From Tomocerus qinae (Eukaryota > Arthropoda > Collembola > Entomobryomorpha > Tomoceridae), in contig CM034546.1 of NCBI GenBank assembly GCA_020055645.1, positions 140,017,875 through 140,081,874 of the forward strand: a stretch of DNA of 64,000 nucleotides, given 5' to 3'. Below are positions 1-9,780 of the stretch, piece by piece. Position numbers and translations under genes: made by a program. The notes beneath the pieces are model-generated. The model was not told the origin of the DNA and did not search any database. It saw only the letters and a program-made list of their open reading frames with translations. Position 1 is the stretch's first letter. Every line of letters starts with the position of its first letter.

Positions 1-57
1 ACCCCACTCACACTACTTCTACTACACTATAGGTAGGCTCTGCTTACCAACCAAAGA

Positions 58-88
58 CCACGTGCTCAGTAATTTACTGAGCACGTGG
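58..88. repeat. 31-nt perfect palindrome
   Basis: Two 15-nt arms (CCACGTGCTCAGTAA and its complement) surround a single central base. The sequence resembles an inverted E-box-like CACGTG hairpin. No gene is visible beside it. A cruciform-forming relic or the end of a mobile element are both possible. Confidence 0.7.
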
Positions 89-214
89 TACGTGGTCAGT
101 AAGGAAGAGGAGAAGGAAATGACAAAATACTTTTCATAGGGATGAAACGAGTGCGTTTCCTACATACATTGAATAGAGGCACAAATACCTCTACAAACCT
201 ACATGGTACGTTTC

Positions 215-1373
215 GTACACCTATAACAAACATTTTTAACAATTGTCTTCAAACTGGTACTTTCCCTAGTGAATGGAAGAAGGCAAAATAGCCTCTCCAC
301 TTTTGAAACCTGGTAACAATAAGGATAATCCTAATTCTTACAGACTTATATCTATAATTCCTTATCTAGGGAAGGCACTTGAGTCTATTATTCTTTCTGA
401 TTTGAGAATACACATGACTAGAAAATCTCTCATATTTGATAACCAGTATGGATTTCAAAAGGGACTGTCCACTACTCACGCTTTAATAGACCTAACACGT
501 ATTATTTATAATGGACTTGACAAAAAGAGATTGGTAAATGTATCCTTCTATGATATTAAAAAGGCCTTCCCTAGTACAAATTATGTCCATCTATTAAATA
601 AGATGTATGAAACTTTTAAACCACCGTGCTTTGTTCTAAAAATACTCTGTGACTATTTACTTAATAGAAACATATCTATTAGATTAGGTGAGTTCGTATC
701 TGAAAGTTTTTCTGTTTTTGGTGGTTTACCAGAAGGTTCTACACTTGGACCAATTTTATATTGCTATTATATTAATAGCATAAATGATTATCTAAAGTCA
801 GATAAAGTGCTATTCGCAGATGACCTGGCCAAGCCGTCCGTGTCCGATGACTTAAATGGACTAGTCTCTGAAACAGAGCAATCTATGCATCATTTTAATT
901 CATGGTGCTCAGACAACTATTCAGTGCCGAGTTGGCAAAAGTCTAACTTCGTAATATTTAAAAATGTTCGTTCTAATACGGATGTAATTTACCCACTGGA
1001 ACTTGTAAATAATGGAAATGTATTAACTCGTGTGGAGTCCTTTAAATATTTGGGTGTACACCTAGATGAGAATTTAAACTATAATGCTCATGTTGCTTAC
1101 ATTAGCCACAAAATGTCTATGCGATGTTTTAATCTATTACGTTATAAGGAGCAAATACCATCTGAATCAATGCCGATTGTTTTTAGGGCTATTGTTTACT
1201 CGATCTTTGAATACGGTCTAATAATATATTCCAGTACATCCAATTCCAATTTAAAAAGTATCCACATAAGACATCCATCCATAATTCAAAATTATGTTGA
1301 CTCAAATCGTCTCTTACCTTTACCATACCTTGGAAAATTGATCATCTCTGTGGACAACAGCGAAATAATCTGA
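215..1373 (+). CDS. LINE (CR1/Jockey-like) reverse transcriptase fragment
   Basis: This is the reverse-transcriptase part of a non-LTR retrotransposon ORF2. Motifs appear in the expected order: the N-terminal 'PLLKPGN' and 'NSYRLISIIPYLGKALE' block, 'NQYGFQKGLSTTHAL', 'YDIKKAF' (motif A), 'LPEGSTLGPILY' (motif B), the catalytic 'FADD' (motif C), and 'FKYLGVHLDENL' followed by a thumb-like segment. Homology begins before the first in-frame ATG, near 215, with 'FPSEWKKAK' in another frame, so this copy has a frame change near its start and lacks the endonuclease. It ends after 'YSSTSNSNL', short of the usual C-terminus. The same family occurs on the minus strand at 44.8-47.7 kb, where the 'ILGPLPYCYYI' segment is clearly related. 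It is a dead copy truncated at both ends. Confidence 0.85.
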
Positions 1374-2022
1374 AGAATTACGATTTCTTAGACGGAGTAT
1401 TGAAAAAGTTTTACATGCAATTAGAAAGAGTGTGGTTGACGACAGACTAACAAAACTAATTCCGTTTTACGAGATTTTTCTCGACGACAAATTGATTTCG
1501 GATTTTCCAAGTTTGCGGTTGCGATTTATCAAGCATAAAGTTGGAGACAAGTTGTTGGGCTTCAAATTGTATGTTCCTGACCAACCAGAGGAGCAACTAT
1601 ATATTCATTTTTGGTTCCACGAAAGCTCAAGAGTTATGGAACTATTGGATTTGTACACAAATTATCGTGTACCTCGGGAAAAATACTCTGAGGATGATCA
1701 ATTTTATTGGTTATCGACTCGTCAACCATACAAGTGTCTTCACGATAATGGTCAAGCGATACTCAGTAAAGGAATATTGGTTCCACCCAATATCTCATCT
1801 GTATGTCCAAAATATTGTCAATGTAGACTAAAGATGAGACCCGAGAAAGAAATGAAACAACTAGCAAGAGGTAAAAAGATGAATTCGATTTTAACCGAAT
1901 CGGAAGGTTTAATTGCAGCATCTAGTAACCTCAAAAAAGAATTTGACAAAGAGAAGCTGAAAAATCTTATAGAAGATTCGATCGCTGAAAGGAACACTAT
2001 ACAATACTTTTATCCATGTTAG
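1369..2022 (+). CDS. Unrecognised ORF (about 218 codons, no family assigned)
   Basis: The frame is open from just after a TAA at 1,366 to a TAG at 2,020-2,022. The first candidate start is a GTG at 1,432; no convincing ATG exists at the 5' edge, so the ORF may be an exon or a truncated gene. The protein is charged and looks like real coding sequence: an N-terminal basic stretch (RFLRRSIEKVLHAIRK), a hydrophobic/aromatic middle (LYIHFWFHESSRVMELLDL), a 'CPKYCQC' cysteine cluster near residue 145 and a lysine/glutamate-rich tail. It lies 17 bp from the fossil polymerase on the opposite strand and abuts the LINE fragment. It may be a gene of the Polinton-like fossil or captured host sequence. 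I do not recognise a family. Confidence 0.35.
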   Translation, partial: SEELRFLRRSIEKVLHAIRKSVVDDRLTKLIPFYEIFLDDKLISDFPSLRLRFIKHKVGDKLLGFKLYVPDQPEEQLYIHFWFHESSRVMELLDLYTNYRVPREKYSEDDQFYWLSTRQPYKCLHDNGQAILSKGILVPPNISSVCPKYCQCRLKMRPEKEMKQLARGKKMNSILTESEGLIAASSNLKKEFDKEKLKNLIEDSIAERNTIQYFYPC

Positions 2023-2038
2023 CAACTAAAGATGCTAA

Positions 2039-3571
2039 TTATTCATTCATAAACATAAAACTATCAATAAACTTTAAGTTTTCGTTGATTAAAATACTCA
2101 TGAATTTTTCACAAGATTGAGGAATTACTTCAACAGATTCAACAGATTGCACTGTTGAAGCTTTATGAACGTAGTGCCCATCAAAACCTTTTAAATTATG
2201 AAACACAATAGGTATTTTTTTCGACATTGACGCTAAAATATTGCATGGGGCGTGGTGAGCAAAACCTTCAAACCTATTTGGTGGTAGATGATTGTAATAT
2301 CTGACAATATCATTTCCATTTACAAACTTGACAAAAGACAACAAAAGTAACACAAAAGTAGACAAAAGTAAATTATGCTTCAACAACGTTCTTTTGTTCA
2401 TGTATATTCCCTGTTCCTCATCAGTCATTAACATTTCTTCTTTTGCATCAGCTTCAAAGCTTTTTATCCTTCCTTGAAGAATCTCACCCCACTGTATTAT
2501 GTAATCCAGTAACACCTGAGCAGCATCATCATTGTCATTCTTTACTCTATAAGTAAGACTGATTTCTACTTTCATATACCAATTGACAATATGACAATGA
2601 AAACCTGAGGGTTTGCTTAGCTGTACTATTTTCCATATCCTCATCTACAATTAAAAGTTTGTACATAGCTTTGCAAACTGTTTCAAAATCTGCAAAAATT
2701 GTGTATGGTACCATTTGTGTTCTACCGTATTTGTTAAAAAATATGTGTGAGTCTTGTGGAAAATTAGTTTTTTGTGCATCTAAAGCAGCACAATATTTTA
2801 CGTGTGTGTCATAGTCATTGCTAAAGCATTGAAGACAATACCTACACAGATGTTTTGTTCTTCTTGCACTGGCTATTAGTTTATGTAAGTCTTTAATGTA
2901 GACGAAATGTGCATTATCTTCCTCTGTTATCATCATGAGATCGATCATGATTTTTCTAAGGGTTTTACATACATGTAGGGGAACACAATGACTCCTAATC
3001 AGTTTTTGTTGTTCCCTGTATTTTGTCATCTTTTTTACTGAATGCACAGTATTGTCATCGTCACTATTAAAAGAATGGTCGGCTGCCACTTCGTTTATAG
3101 CCTCGTCTTAACTTTGATTTGTATAATTTGTCTTGATAACTGGATTCGGTATTATGACTATTAATTATTTGTTTGTTCAATAAATTTATGCCAATAAAGT
3201 ATGCCAAAAAGGATTTTTGAAAAAAATATTTTATGCCAAAAAGTGTATGCCAATTAGGGGCACTCCCGTTATCATCACCTGGAACATTGACCAATGATTT
3301 ATTTTTACTCTGTAATAATGGAGGTAATTCATTATTACCTCCACCACTAAAAGCTTCATATCTGGAAATCAAACCCTGAAATATATTCTAAAGTCCAACC
3401 AGATCCTCTATACATAAATTCTTCAATAAGTATTTTTACTCTATCAATAGCTACCTTAATTGCCATTTTCCCATTATTGATACTAAATACTTGGAATAAA
3501 AGTGAAGGAAACCCTTTCACTTCATACAATTTATGTGAAATTGTATGAAGTGTAAGAGTAAGTTCATCCAT
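2039..3571 (-). pseudogene. Fossil Polinton/Maverick-type DNA polymerase B
   Basis: This is a relic of a protein-primed family-B DNA polymerase as carried by Polintons/Mavericks and adintovirus-like elements. Recognisable parts, in minus-strand order, are an N-terminal 'GWTLEYISGFDFQI' block, a region resembling the family's Y..L-P..K..(V/I)NV segment, the hallmark 'HFVYIKDLHKLI', a CxxC...H...C zinc-binding stretch (CRYCLQCF... HVKYC), 'VPYTIFADFE' (exonuclease motif I) and 'IPIVFHNLKGFDGHYV' (exonuclease II). The palm and thumb domains are not present. It is broken in several places and clearly non-functional. No integrase, capsid or protease gene of the element is recognised nearby. The polymerase decay is old; the tandem copying that later duplicated it is recent. 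Confidence 0.8.
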
Positions 3572-3754
3572 AGTTTTAAATATTTTTCAAATATTTGTAT
3601 TACGTTTGATTGTAGAGAATGAAACAAGCCTTTTACGTCCTTACAAATGATATTTTTTAGATCTCCCTTATACAAGTGATAAAGTTCAAAAGCTTGTTTC
3701 TTCAGTTCAACTTGTATGCCGGTTGCGCCATCTCCTACTTGGGGAATTTCAACA

Positions 3755-4295
3755 TTGCATGCAAGTACTTATTATATTCCCTACCTTCGCAGATGTACAC
3801 TTCGGTTCGGTACGACCTCTGTAAGGTGCAAGTTTAAAATAGTTTATAACCTGCTTTGATAAATAATAGAATATTGGAGCATGCAAGTACTTATTATATT
3901 TCCCTACCTGCTCAGATCTACACTTCGGTACGACCTCGGTAAGGTGCAAGTTTAAAATAGTTTATTACCTGCTTTGATAAATAATAGAATATTGGAGCAT
4001 GCAAGTACTTATGATATTTCTCTACCTGCTCAAATAAAGATGTACACTTCGGTACGACCTCGGTAAGGTGCAAGTTCAAAATAGATTATTATCGGCTTTG
4101 ACAAATAATAGAATATTGGAGCATGCAAGTACTTATAATGTTTCTCTACCTGCTCAAATAATGATGTACACTTCGGTACGACCTCGGTAAGGTGCAAGTT
4201 CAAAATAGATTATTACCTGCTTTGAGAAATAATAGAACATTGGAGCATGCAAGTACTTATAATATTTCTCTACCTGCTACCTGATTTTAACTTTA
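3755..4295. repeat. About 123-bp tandem repeat, five copies
   Basis: The anchor GCATGCAAGTACTTAT recurs at about 3,757, 3,879, 3,998, 4,121 and 4,246. Units also share 'ACTTCGGTACGACCTCGGTA', 'AGGTGCAAGTT' and 'CCTGCTTTGA' blocks. The array ends about 145 bp upstream of a TATA-box promoter, the position of an upstream enhancer or a transposase-binding array. The short plus and minus reading frames inside are by-products of the repeat. Confidence 0.85.
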
Positions 4296-4439
4296 CGTAT
4301 GTATTGCTGTTCGATATGGACCCAACAAGCAGGTAACAAATTCTTGGTAATTTTATAGAAAATAATTTTTCTACATGTGCTGCACTAGGTTCTGTATGTA
4401 TTGACATTACACTTAAAAATTAGTTCTTTACTAACGACC

Positions 4440-4478
4440 TATATAAACTCCTTGCTTTACCTCAACAAATTATCAGTT
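4440..4478 (+). promoter_or_regulatory. Core promoter candidate: TATA box plus arthropod-type initiator
   Basis: TATATAAA at 4,440-4,447 is followed by ATCAGTTG, containing the arthropod initiator TCAGT, at 4,474-4,478. The distance from the TATA box to the initiator A (4,475) is 33-35 bp, close to the usual spacing. It sits between the 123-bp array and a short intron-containing reading frame on the same strand. An identical copy lies at about 6,835-6,873. Confidence 0.55.
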
Positions 4479-4515
4479 GACAATTCAATTCCAAACTTGA
4501 AATATCAGTTAGAAT

Positions 4516-4783
4516 TTGATTAACTTGTCCAGCTCTCTTGAATTCTTCAATTTTCAACATGAGTTTCATCAATCCAAGCAGCGAAAATTCCTTCAGGTAA
4601 ATGGTAAATGTCGGTGCTTGATTATTGTTTTTCTTAATGTTTTTTATTTTATTTACAGGACGAAGACATGGTTACGCAAATTACACAAATGGAATCCCTG
4701 CTTATCGGAAACTTAGAAGCTGAGTTTATGGAGCTGGACGATCCGAGCGACATTGACCCAGAGGAACTACTAGCCGCCCTGAG
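4516..4783 (+). CDS. Small intron-bearing reading frame, function unknown
   Basis: A 62-bp intron with canonical ends (CTTCAG|GTAAAT at 4,597 and TTTACAG|GACGAA at 4,658) separates two open stretches. Downstream, the frame beginning 'DEDMVTQITQMESLLIG' is acidic and ends 'DPEELLAALR' at a further GT (GAG|GTTTCA, 4,784), so it may continue into another exon. In phase, the upstream exon frame is '..QRKFLQ', which has no ATG; the ATG at 4,559 (MSFINPSS) is in a different phase. The first in-frame ATG is therefore the one inside exon 2 (4,668). The TATA/Inr promoter lies just upstream. No family is recognised. It could be an early gene of the adjacent Polinton-like fossil or an unrelated transcription unit. 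It is duplicated at 6,911-7,178. Confidence 0.4.
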
Positions 4784-4838
4784 GTTTCAAATATCAACAT
4801 ATGTTGCATTCTGTCGGGTTATCATCCATAATTACATA

Positions 4839-5966
4839 TTTGCATCAGCTTCAAAGCTTTTTATCCTTCCTTGAAGAATCTCACCCCACTGTATTATGTA
4901 ATCCAGTAACACCTGAGCAGCATCATCATTGTCATTCTTTACTCTATAAGTAAGACTGATTTCTACTTTCATATACCAATTGACAATATGACAATGAAAA
5001 CCTGAGGGTTTGCTTAGCTGTACTATTTTCCATATCCTCATCTACAATTAAAAGTTTGTACATAGCTTTGCAAACTGTTTCAAAATCTGCAAAAATTGTG
5101 TATGGTACCATTTGTGTTCTACCGTATTTGTTAAAAAATATGTGTGAGTCTTGTGGAAAATTAGTTTTTTGTGCATCTAAAGCAGCACAATATTTTACGT
5201 GTGTGTCATAGTCATTGCTAAAGCATTGAAGACAATACCTACACAGATGTTTTGTTCTTCTTGCACTGGCTATTAGTTTATGTAAGTCTTTAATGTAGAC
5301 GAAATGTGCATTATCTTCCTCTGTTATCATCATGAGATCGATCATGATTTTTCTAAGGGTTTTACATACATGTAGGGGAACACAATGACTCCTAATCAGT
5401 TTTTGTTGTTCCCTGTATTTTGTCATCTTTTTTACTGAATGCACAGTATTGTCATCGTCACTATTAAAAGAATGGTCGGCTGCCACTTCGTTTATAGCCT
5501 CGTCTTAACTTTGATTTGTATAATTTGTCTTGATAACTGGATTCGGTATTATGACTATTAATTATTTGTTTGTTCAATAAATTTATGCCAATAAAGTATG
5601 CCAAAAAGGATTTTTGAAAAATATTTTATGCCAAAAAGTGTATGCCAATTAGGGGCACTCCCGTTATCATCACCTGGAACATTGACCAATGATTTATTTT
5701 TACTCTGTAATAATGGAGGTAATTCATTATTACCTCCACCACTAAAAGCTTCATATCTGGAAATCAAACCCTGAAATATATTCTAAAGTCCAACCAGATC
5801 CTCTATACATAAATTCTTCAATAAGTATTTTTACTCTATCAATAGCTACCTTAATTGCCATTTTCCCATTATTGATACTAAATACTTGGAATAAAAGTGA
5901 AGGAAACCCTTTCACTTCATACAATTTATGTGAAATTGTATGAAGTGTAAGAGTAAGTTCATCCAT
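4839..5966 (-). pseudogene. Fossil Polinton-type PolB fragment, second copy
   Basis: The same family-B polymerase relic as at 2,442-3,571, carried inside the tandem repeat. It has the N-terminal block, the zinc-binding stretch and the first exonuclease motif, but not the second exonuclease motif present in the longer copy. Broken in several places and non-functional. Confidence 0.8.
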
Positions 5967-7231
5967 AGTTTTAAATATTTTTCAAATATTTGTATTACGT
6001 TTGATTGTAGAGAATGAAACAAGCCTTTTACGTCCTTACAAATGATATTTTTTAGATCTCCCTTATACAAGTGATAAAGTTCAAAAGCTTGTTTCTTCAG
6101 TTCAACTTGTATGCCGGTTGCGCCATCTCCTACTTGGGGAATTTCAACATTGCATGCAAGTACTTATTATATTCCCTACCTTCGCAGATGTACACTTCGG
6201 TTCGGTACGACCTCTGTAAGGTGCAAGTTTAAAATAGTTTATAACCTGCTTTGATAAATAATAGAATATTGGAGCATGCAAGTACTTATTATATTTCCCT
6301 ACCTGCTCAGATCTACACTTCGGTACGACCTCGGTAAGGTGCAAGTTTAAAATAGTTTATTACCTGCTTTGATAAATAATAGAATATTGGAGCATGCAAG
6401 TACTTATGATATTTCTCTACCTGCTCAAATAAAGATGTACACTTCGGTACGACCTCGGTAAGGTGCAAGTTCAAAATAGATTATTATCGGCTTTGACAAA
6501 TAATAGAATATTGGAGCATGCAAGTACTTATAATGTTTCTCTACCTGCTCAAATAATGATGTACACTTCGGTACGACCTCGGTAAGGTGCAAGTTCAAAA
6601 TAGATTATTACCTGCTTTGAGAAATAATAGAACATTGGAGCATGCAAGTACTTATAATATTTCTCTACCTGCTACCTGATTTTAACTTTACGTATGTATT
6701 GCTGTTCGATATGGACCCAACAAGCAGGTAACAAATTCTTGGTAATTTTATAGAAAATAATTTTTCTACATGTGCTGCACTAGGTTCTGTATGTATTGAC
6801 ATTACACTTAAAAATTAGTTCTTTACTAACGACCTATATAAACTCCTTGCTTTACCTCAACAAATTATCAGTTGACAATTCAATTCCAAACTTGAAATAT
6901 CAGTTAGAATTTGATTAACTTGTCCAGCTCTCTTGAATTCTTCAATTTTCAACATGAGTTTCATCAATCCAAGCAGCGAAAATTCCTTCAGGTAAATGGT
7001 AAATGTCGGTGCTTGATTATTGTTTTTCTTAATGTTTTTTATTTTATTTACAGGACGAAGACATGGTTACGCAAATTACACAAATGGAATCCCTGCTTAT
7101 CGGAAACTTAGAAGCTGAGTTTATGGAGCTGGACGATCCGAGCGACATTGACCCAGAGGAACTACTAGCCGCCCTGAGGTTTCAAATATCAACATATGTT
7201 GCATTCTGTCGGGTTATCATCCATAATTACA
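4839..7231. repeat. 2.4-kb tandem segmental repeat, copy 2
   Basis: Direct, near-identical repeat of 2,442-4,836, containing second copies of the fossil PolB fragment (about 4,839-5,966, minus), the five-unit 123-bp array (about 6,150-6,690), the TATA/Inr promoter (6,835-6,873) and the intron-bearing frame (6,911-7,178). It continues straight into the 40-bp array, suggesting that the original right flank is here and that copy 1 is the added one. Confidence 0.9.
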
Positions 7232-7475
7232 ATTTAAAATACAGTATGTCGGTTTATAGTCAACGATTACAATTTAATATGCATTCCGACGGTTTAAAGA
7301 CGATGATTACAATTTACTATACATTCCGACGGCTTATAGTTGATGATTACAATTTAGTATACATTCCGTCGGCCTATAGTCGATGATTACAAATTAATTG
7401 GCATTATTTCAGCTAATAGTCGATGCTTACAGATTAATTTGTATTCTTTCGGTTTATAGTAGTACTTTATAGTAG
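7188..7475. repeat. 40-bp tandem repeat, about six degenerate copies
   Basis: Units follow the pattern CGACGGTTTATAGTCGATGA followed by TTACAATTTAATATACATT, with decreasing similarity to the right. The first unit lies within the right end of the 2.4-kb repeat and is also present at the end of copy 1. This links the array to the duplication breakpoint. Confidence 0.7.
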
Positions 7476-7501
7476 TACACCTTACAATCACCTTACCAAC
7501 C

Positions 7502-7518
7502 CGCGCCCTTCGGGCGCG
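7502..7518. repeat. GC-rich hairpin
   Basis: CGCGCCC-TTC-GGGCGCG is a perfect 7-bp stem in otherwise AT-rich DNA. A second GC-rich hairpin, CGCGC-GAA-GCGCG, lies within 7,728-7,742. Such hairpins occur near Helitron 3' ends, but no CTRR terminus follows at the right distance on either strand. Confidence 0.5.
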
Positions 7519-7649
7519 TCTTATTAAATGCTTTCAAATGTCATACATCAGCATTTGGCGCTATCATAAGTGCACAGCTAACAAATTTACAGTTTCTTGA
7601 AAAAATGAAACAAAAATAATGGAAATAATGTATTTTGAAATTACTATTC

Positions 7650-7684
7650 GTGCATATTAATACAGACTCTGTATTAATATGCAC
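7650..7684. repeat. 35-nt palindrome with 16-bp arms
   Basis: The arms GTGCATATTAATACAG and CTGTATTAATATGCAC are perfect complements around a 3-nt loop (ACT). It is isolated in non-coding AT-rich DNA between the 40-bp array and a dispersed repeat. Role unknown. Confidence 0.75.
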
Positions 7685-7932
7685 TGTATTACATAGATAA
7701 TTGAGGATAAAGTAAAAAGGTACAAATTCGCGCGAAGCGCGAGAAAAATTTGAAACTCAACCTCCAAATTTGTCAATAATGATTTGACGAATTTTGTGTA
7801 AGTTAGCTTAATGGTTAAGTGACAGTTGAGGAAAAGAAGTTTGCTTTTATCCTCCAATGATAAGTTATTAATATATTTCCATCAAAATTGGAAGAGATTT
7901 TTGACAACTTAACAAAAACAAACATTGAAATT

Positions 7933-8514
7933 GGACATTTTAACTTATGATTAATGATCGTAATGTGCGTATTAAATAGCATTTCAAAACTTCTAATAAA
8001 AATTGGTTCTGTTATATCGACAAACTTATTCAACATTTTTTTAGTAGAGCTGGGTTTACTTTTTACTACCCTCTTGATTCCTTTGTTCCAGTTGGGTCAT
8101 CTTCTAGTAGAATTAAATAACAGTACTCGGAGCCACTATTTACTGTTTAAAAATATTTATTCGTAAGTTGACTCAAGAGGGAGTCTTAGCTTTTTGATTT
8201 TTAAAGAAGCTTTTTGGTGACTTTGTGGAAGTTTTTTCGAAAATAGTCTTTCGTTATTCCCCGTATTTAATGCTACGTTCTACAGTTATTATTTTGGTGT
8301 AAGAAATTCCTTTTTATCAGGAAGTTTAGGCTGGAGCTAATTTTACCAACCACTGTAGAAAATAAAAGTATATTAATTTAAGTATACTTTGTATTTAAGA
8401 AGGCAACATAATAATCTAATAGAATGTTTTCGAAATTGTTTTCATTACTGTGATCGGTGGCCTGATGAATTTCTCTTGACTGCTAAATTTGCCCCTTAGC
8501 TGGGTTCATTAGTA
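7933..8514. repeat. Dispersed non-coding repeat E, copy 1 (about 580 bp)
   Basis: This copy shares its whole length with 33,137-33,744 in the same orientation. Shared blocks include TCTGTTATATCGACAAACTT, TACCCTCTTGATTCCTTTG, AAAAATATTTATTCGTAAGT and CTTAGCTGGGTTCA. It has no ORF, poly-A tail or clear terminal inverted repeat. It is a diverged interspersed element, non-autonomous or a solo remnant. Class undetermined. Confidence 0.75.
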
Positions 8515-9780
8515 TATACATTGTCACGGAGGAAATTTAAAGCCCTGAAACGTCTTAACGACAATGAATGTCGCTTTTGTTTAGGGGGCTGTGTAAAGTG
8601 TATAGGAGTGAATGCAGTAGCTAAAGCCAAAGCATCCACTCCTATCACTCAGGTAAAGGAATGAATGGACTAGCGACCGACGGAAATTGACATCTTATCA
8701 ATTTCTCGCCGGCCGCTGTCCCTTCTATCAATACATCGTATGATGGGTCCAGGTAGTGAACTCAGGTGAATCTTTTGTTTATTTCCCTAAAGTTCACTGC
8801 CTGGCCCTAATGAATAAAAATCTATGTACATGTCTTCCTAACTCTAAGTTTATTTATACCTGCTATTCCCTACCTACTATTATACTCTAAATTAACCTAC
8901 ACTACTACTCCCTACTAAATTATTATTTAAATTAAAGACATTCTACTTACCTTTTGTTGTAAGTCCGAATGTATGGAAAACTCCCTCTGCCACGTCCGGA
9001 CTTACGAGCTGGAGTTGACCCTACATTCGGACACATTAAGATTTATGTCTCCATACAGAGACTTATCACAATTTGTCAAACATATAAATAGTTTGAAGTG
9101 CCTGGGCACTTCATCTCATTTCTACTGTGGACTCGGCTGTGAACTGTTCTGTTCTTTTGCCCTGGACTGTTTTCTCTTTGTGCCTTACCTTGGACTTGGA
9201 TTTGTGCTGAAGCCTACTGTCAAAGTAAGTTGTTGCACTCTCCTTAGTCCTGTCTCACTATTCCCCATTAGGCCTACTTATATAACCTAACCTTGCCCAA
9301 CTTATATTCTAGATTCTAAATTTGTATTTTTATTTCGAGTTGGATTTTTGTTTGAACTTTATTTTAATAATAATTATTGGTTTTTCTCTTTTAAAAACGT
9401 ACTGGTATTCCTAATCATCATTTCTTTTGCCGCATTAGAGTTAGTCATAATTATTATTGAAGTTTAGACGAAAGCTTACCTAGTGAAGTTCATACATAAT
9501 TCTAAATTATTAATTATGATTCATGCTCATGCCTCTACCTCATCTACCGAATATTCAGCCAAGTAGTAGCGATAGTTAGACTGGATTTGTTTCATCTTTC
9601 TGACAGTTTTGCTATCATTACAACATGTAAAAGTGTACGACTTTTAACATTAGTCAAAACTTTTAAAACTATTAAAGCGTTACCAGTCGCAGTTGCGATT
9701 GTTCTGTGCATCGAAGTGGAAATTTCTAAACTAGAGGTATTCGGAAAAGCTTTACCTAATATGCATCGACTGTCATTATC
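8515..9780. other. Non-coding stretch with hairpins and a TATA-like promoter candidate
   Basis: No gene is recognised. Features seen: an imperfect inverted repeat around 8,745-8,806 (GGTCCAGGTAGTGAACT against AGTTCACTGCCTGGCC); a pyrimidine-rich run at 8,850-8,935; an inverted pair GTCCGAATGTA / TACATTCGGAC at about 8,963-9,035; TATAAATA at 9,083-9,090; and a hairpin TGAAGTGCC-TG-GGCACTTCA at 9,094-9,113. A good splice donor (CAAAG|TAAGT context) follows near 9,222. It might be an old promoter or LTR-like end, but I cannot support either. Confidence 0.35.

Larger units (their letters stand above)
2442..4836. repeat. 2.4-kb tandem segmental repeat, copy 1
   Basis: This block is repeated directly at 4,839-7,231 with only a 2-bp junction between copies. 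The copies are near-identical; the clearest difference is a 2-bp change in an A-run near 3,223/5,618. Each copy carries most of the fossil PolB N-terminal region (minus), an intervening AT-rich stretch, five units of a 123-bp repeat, a TATA/Inr promoter, and a small intron-bearing reading frame (plus). The left breakpoint falls within polymerase-related sequence, so this is a segmental duplication and not a whole element. Confidence 0.9.

Noticed and set aside
2419-2425. Other CTGATGA/TCATCAG sites (2,419; 8,463; 14,387; 32,258; 54,177) as further hammerhead cores
   Set aside because: None has GAAA and a cleavage triplet with pairing stem I at the right distances.
7502-7518. GC hairpin as a Helitron 3' terminus
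   Set aside because: No CTRR end within about 12 nt on either strand and no TC start or Rep/helicase gene nearby.
8940-9290. Possible LTR or gene promoter (TATAAATA, hairpin, donor-like site)
   Set aside because: No second copy of the sequence exists in the window to act as a partner LTR, and no coding exon follows. Kept only as a low-confidence note.
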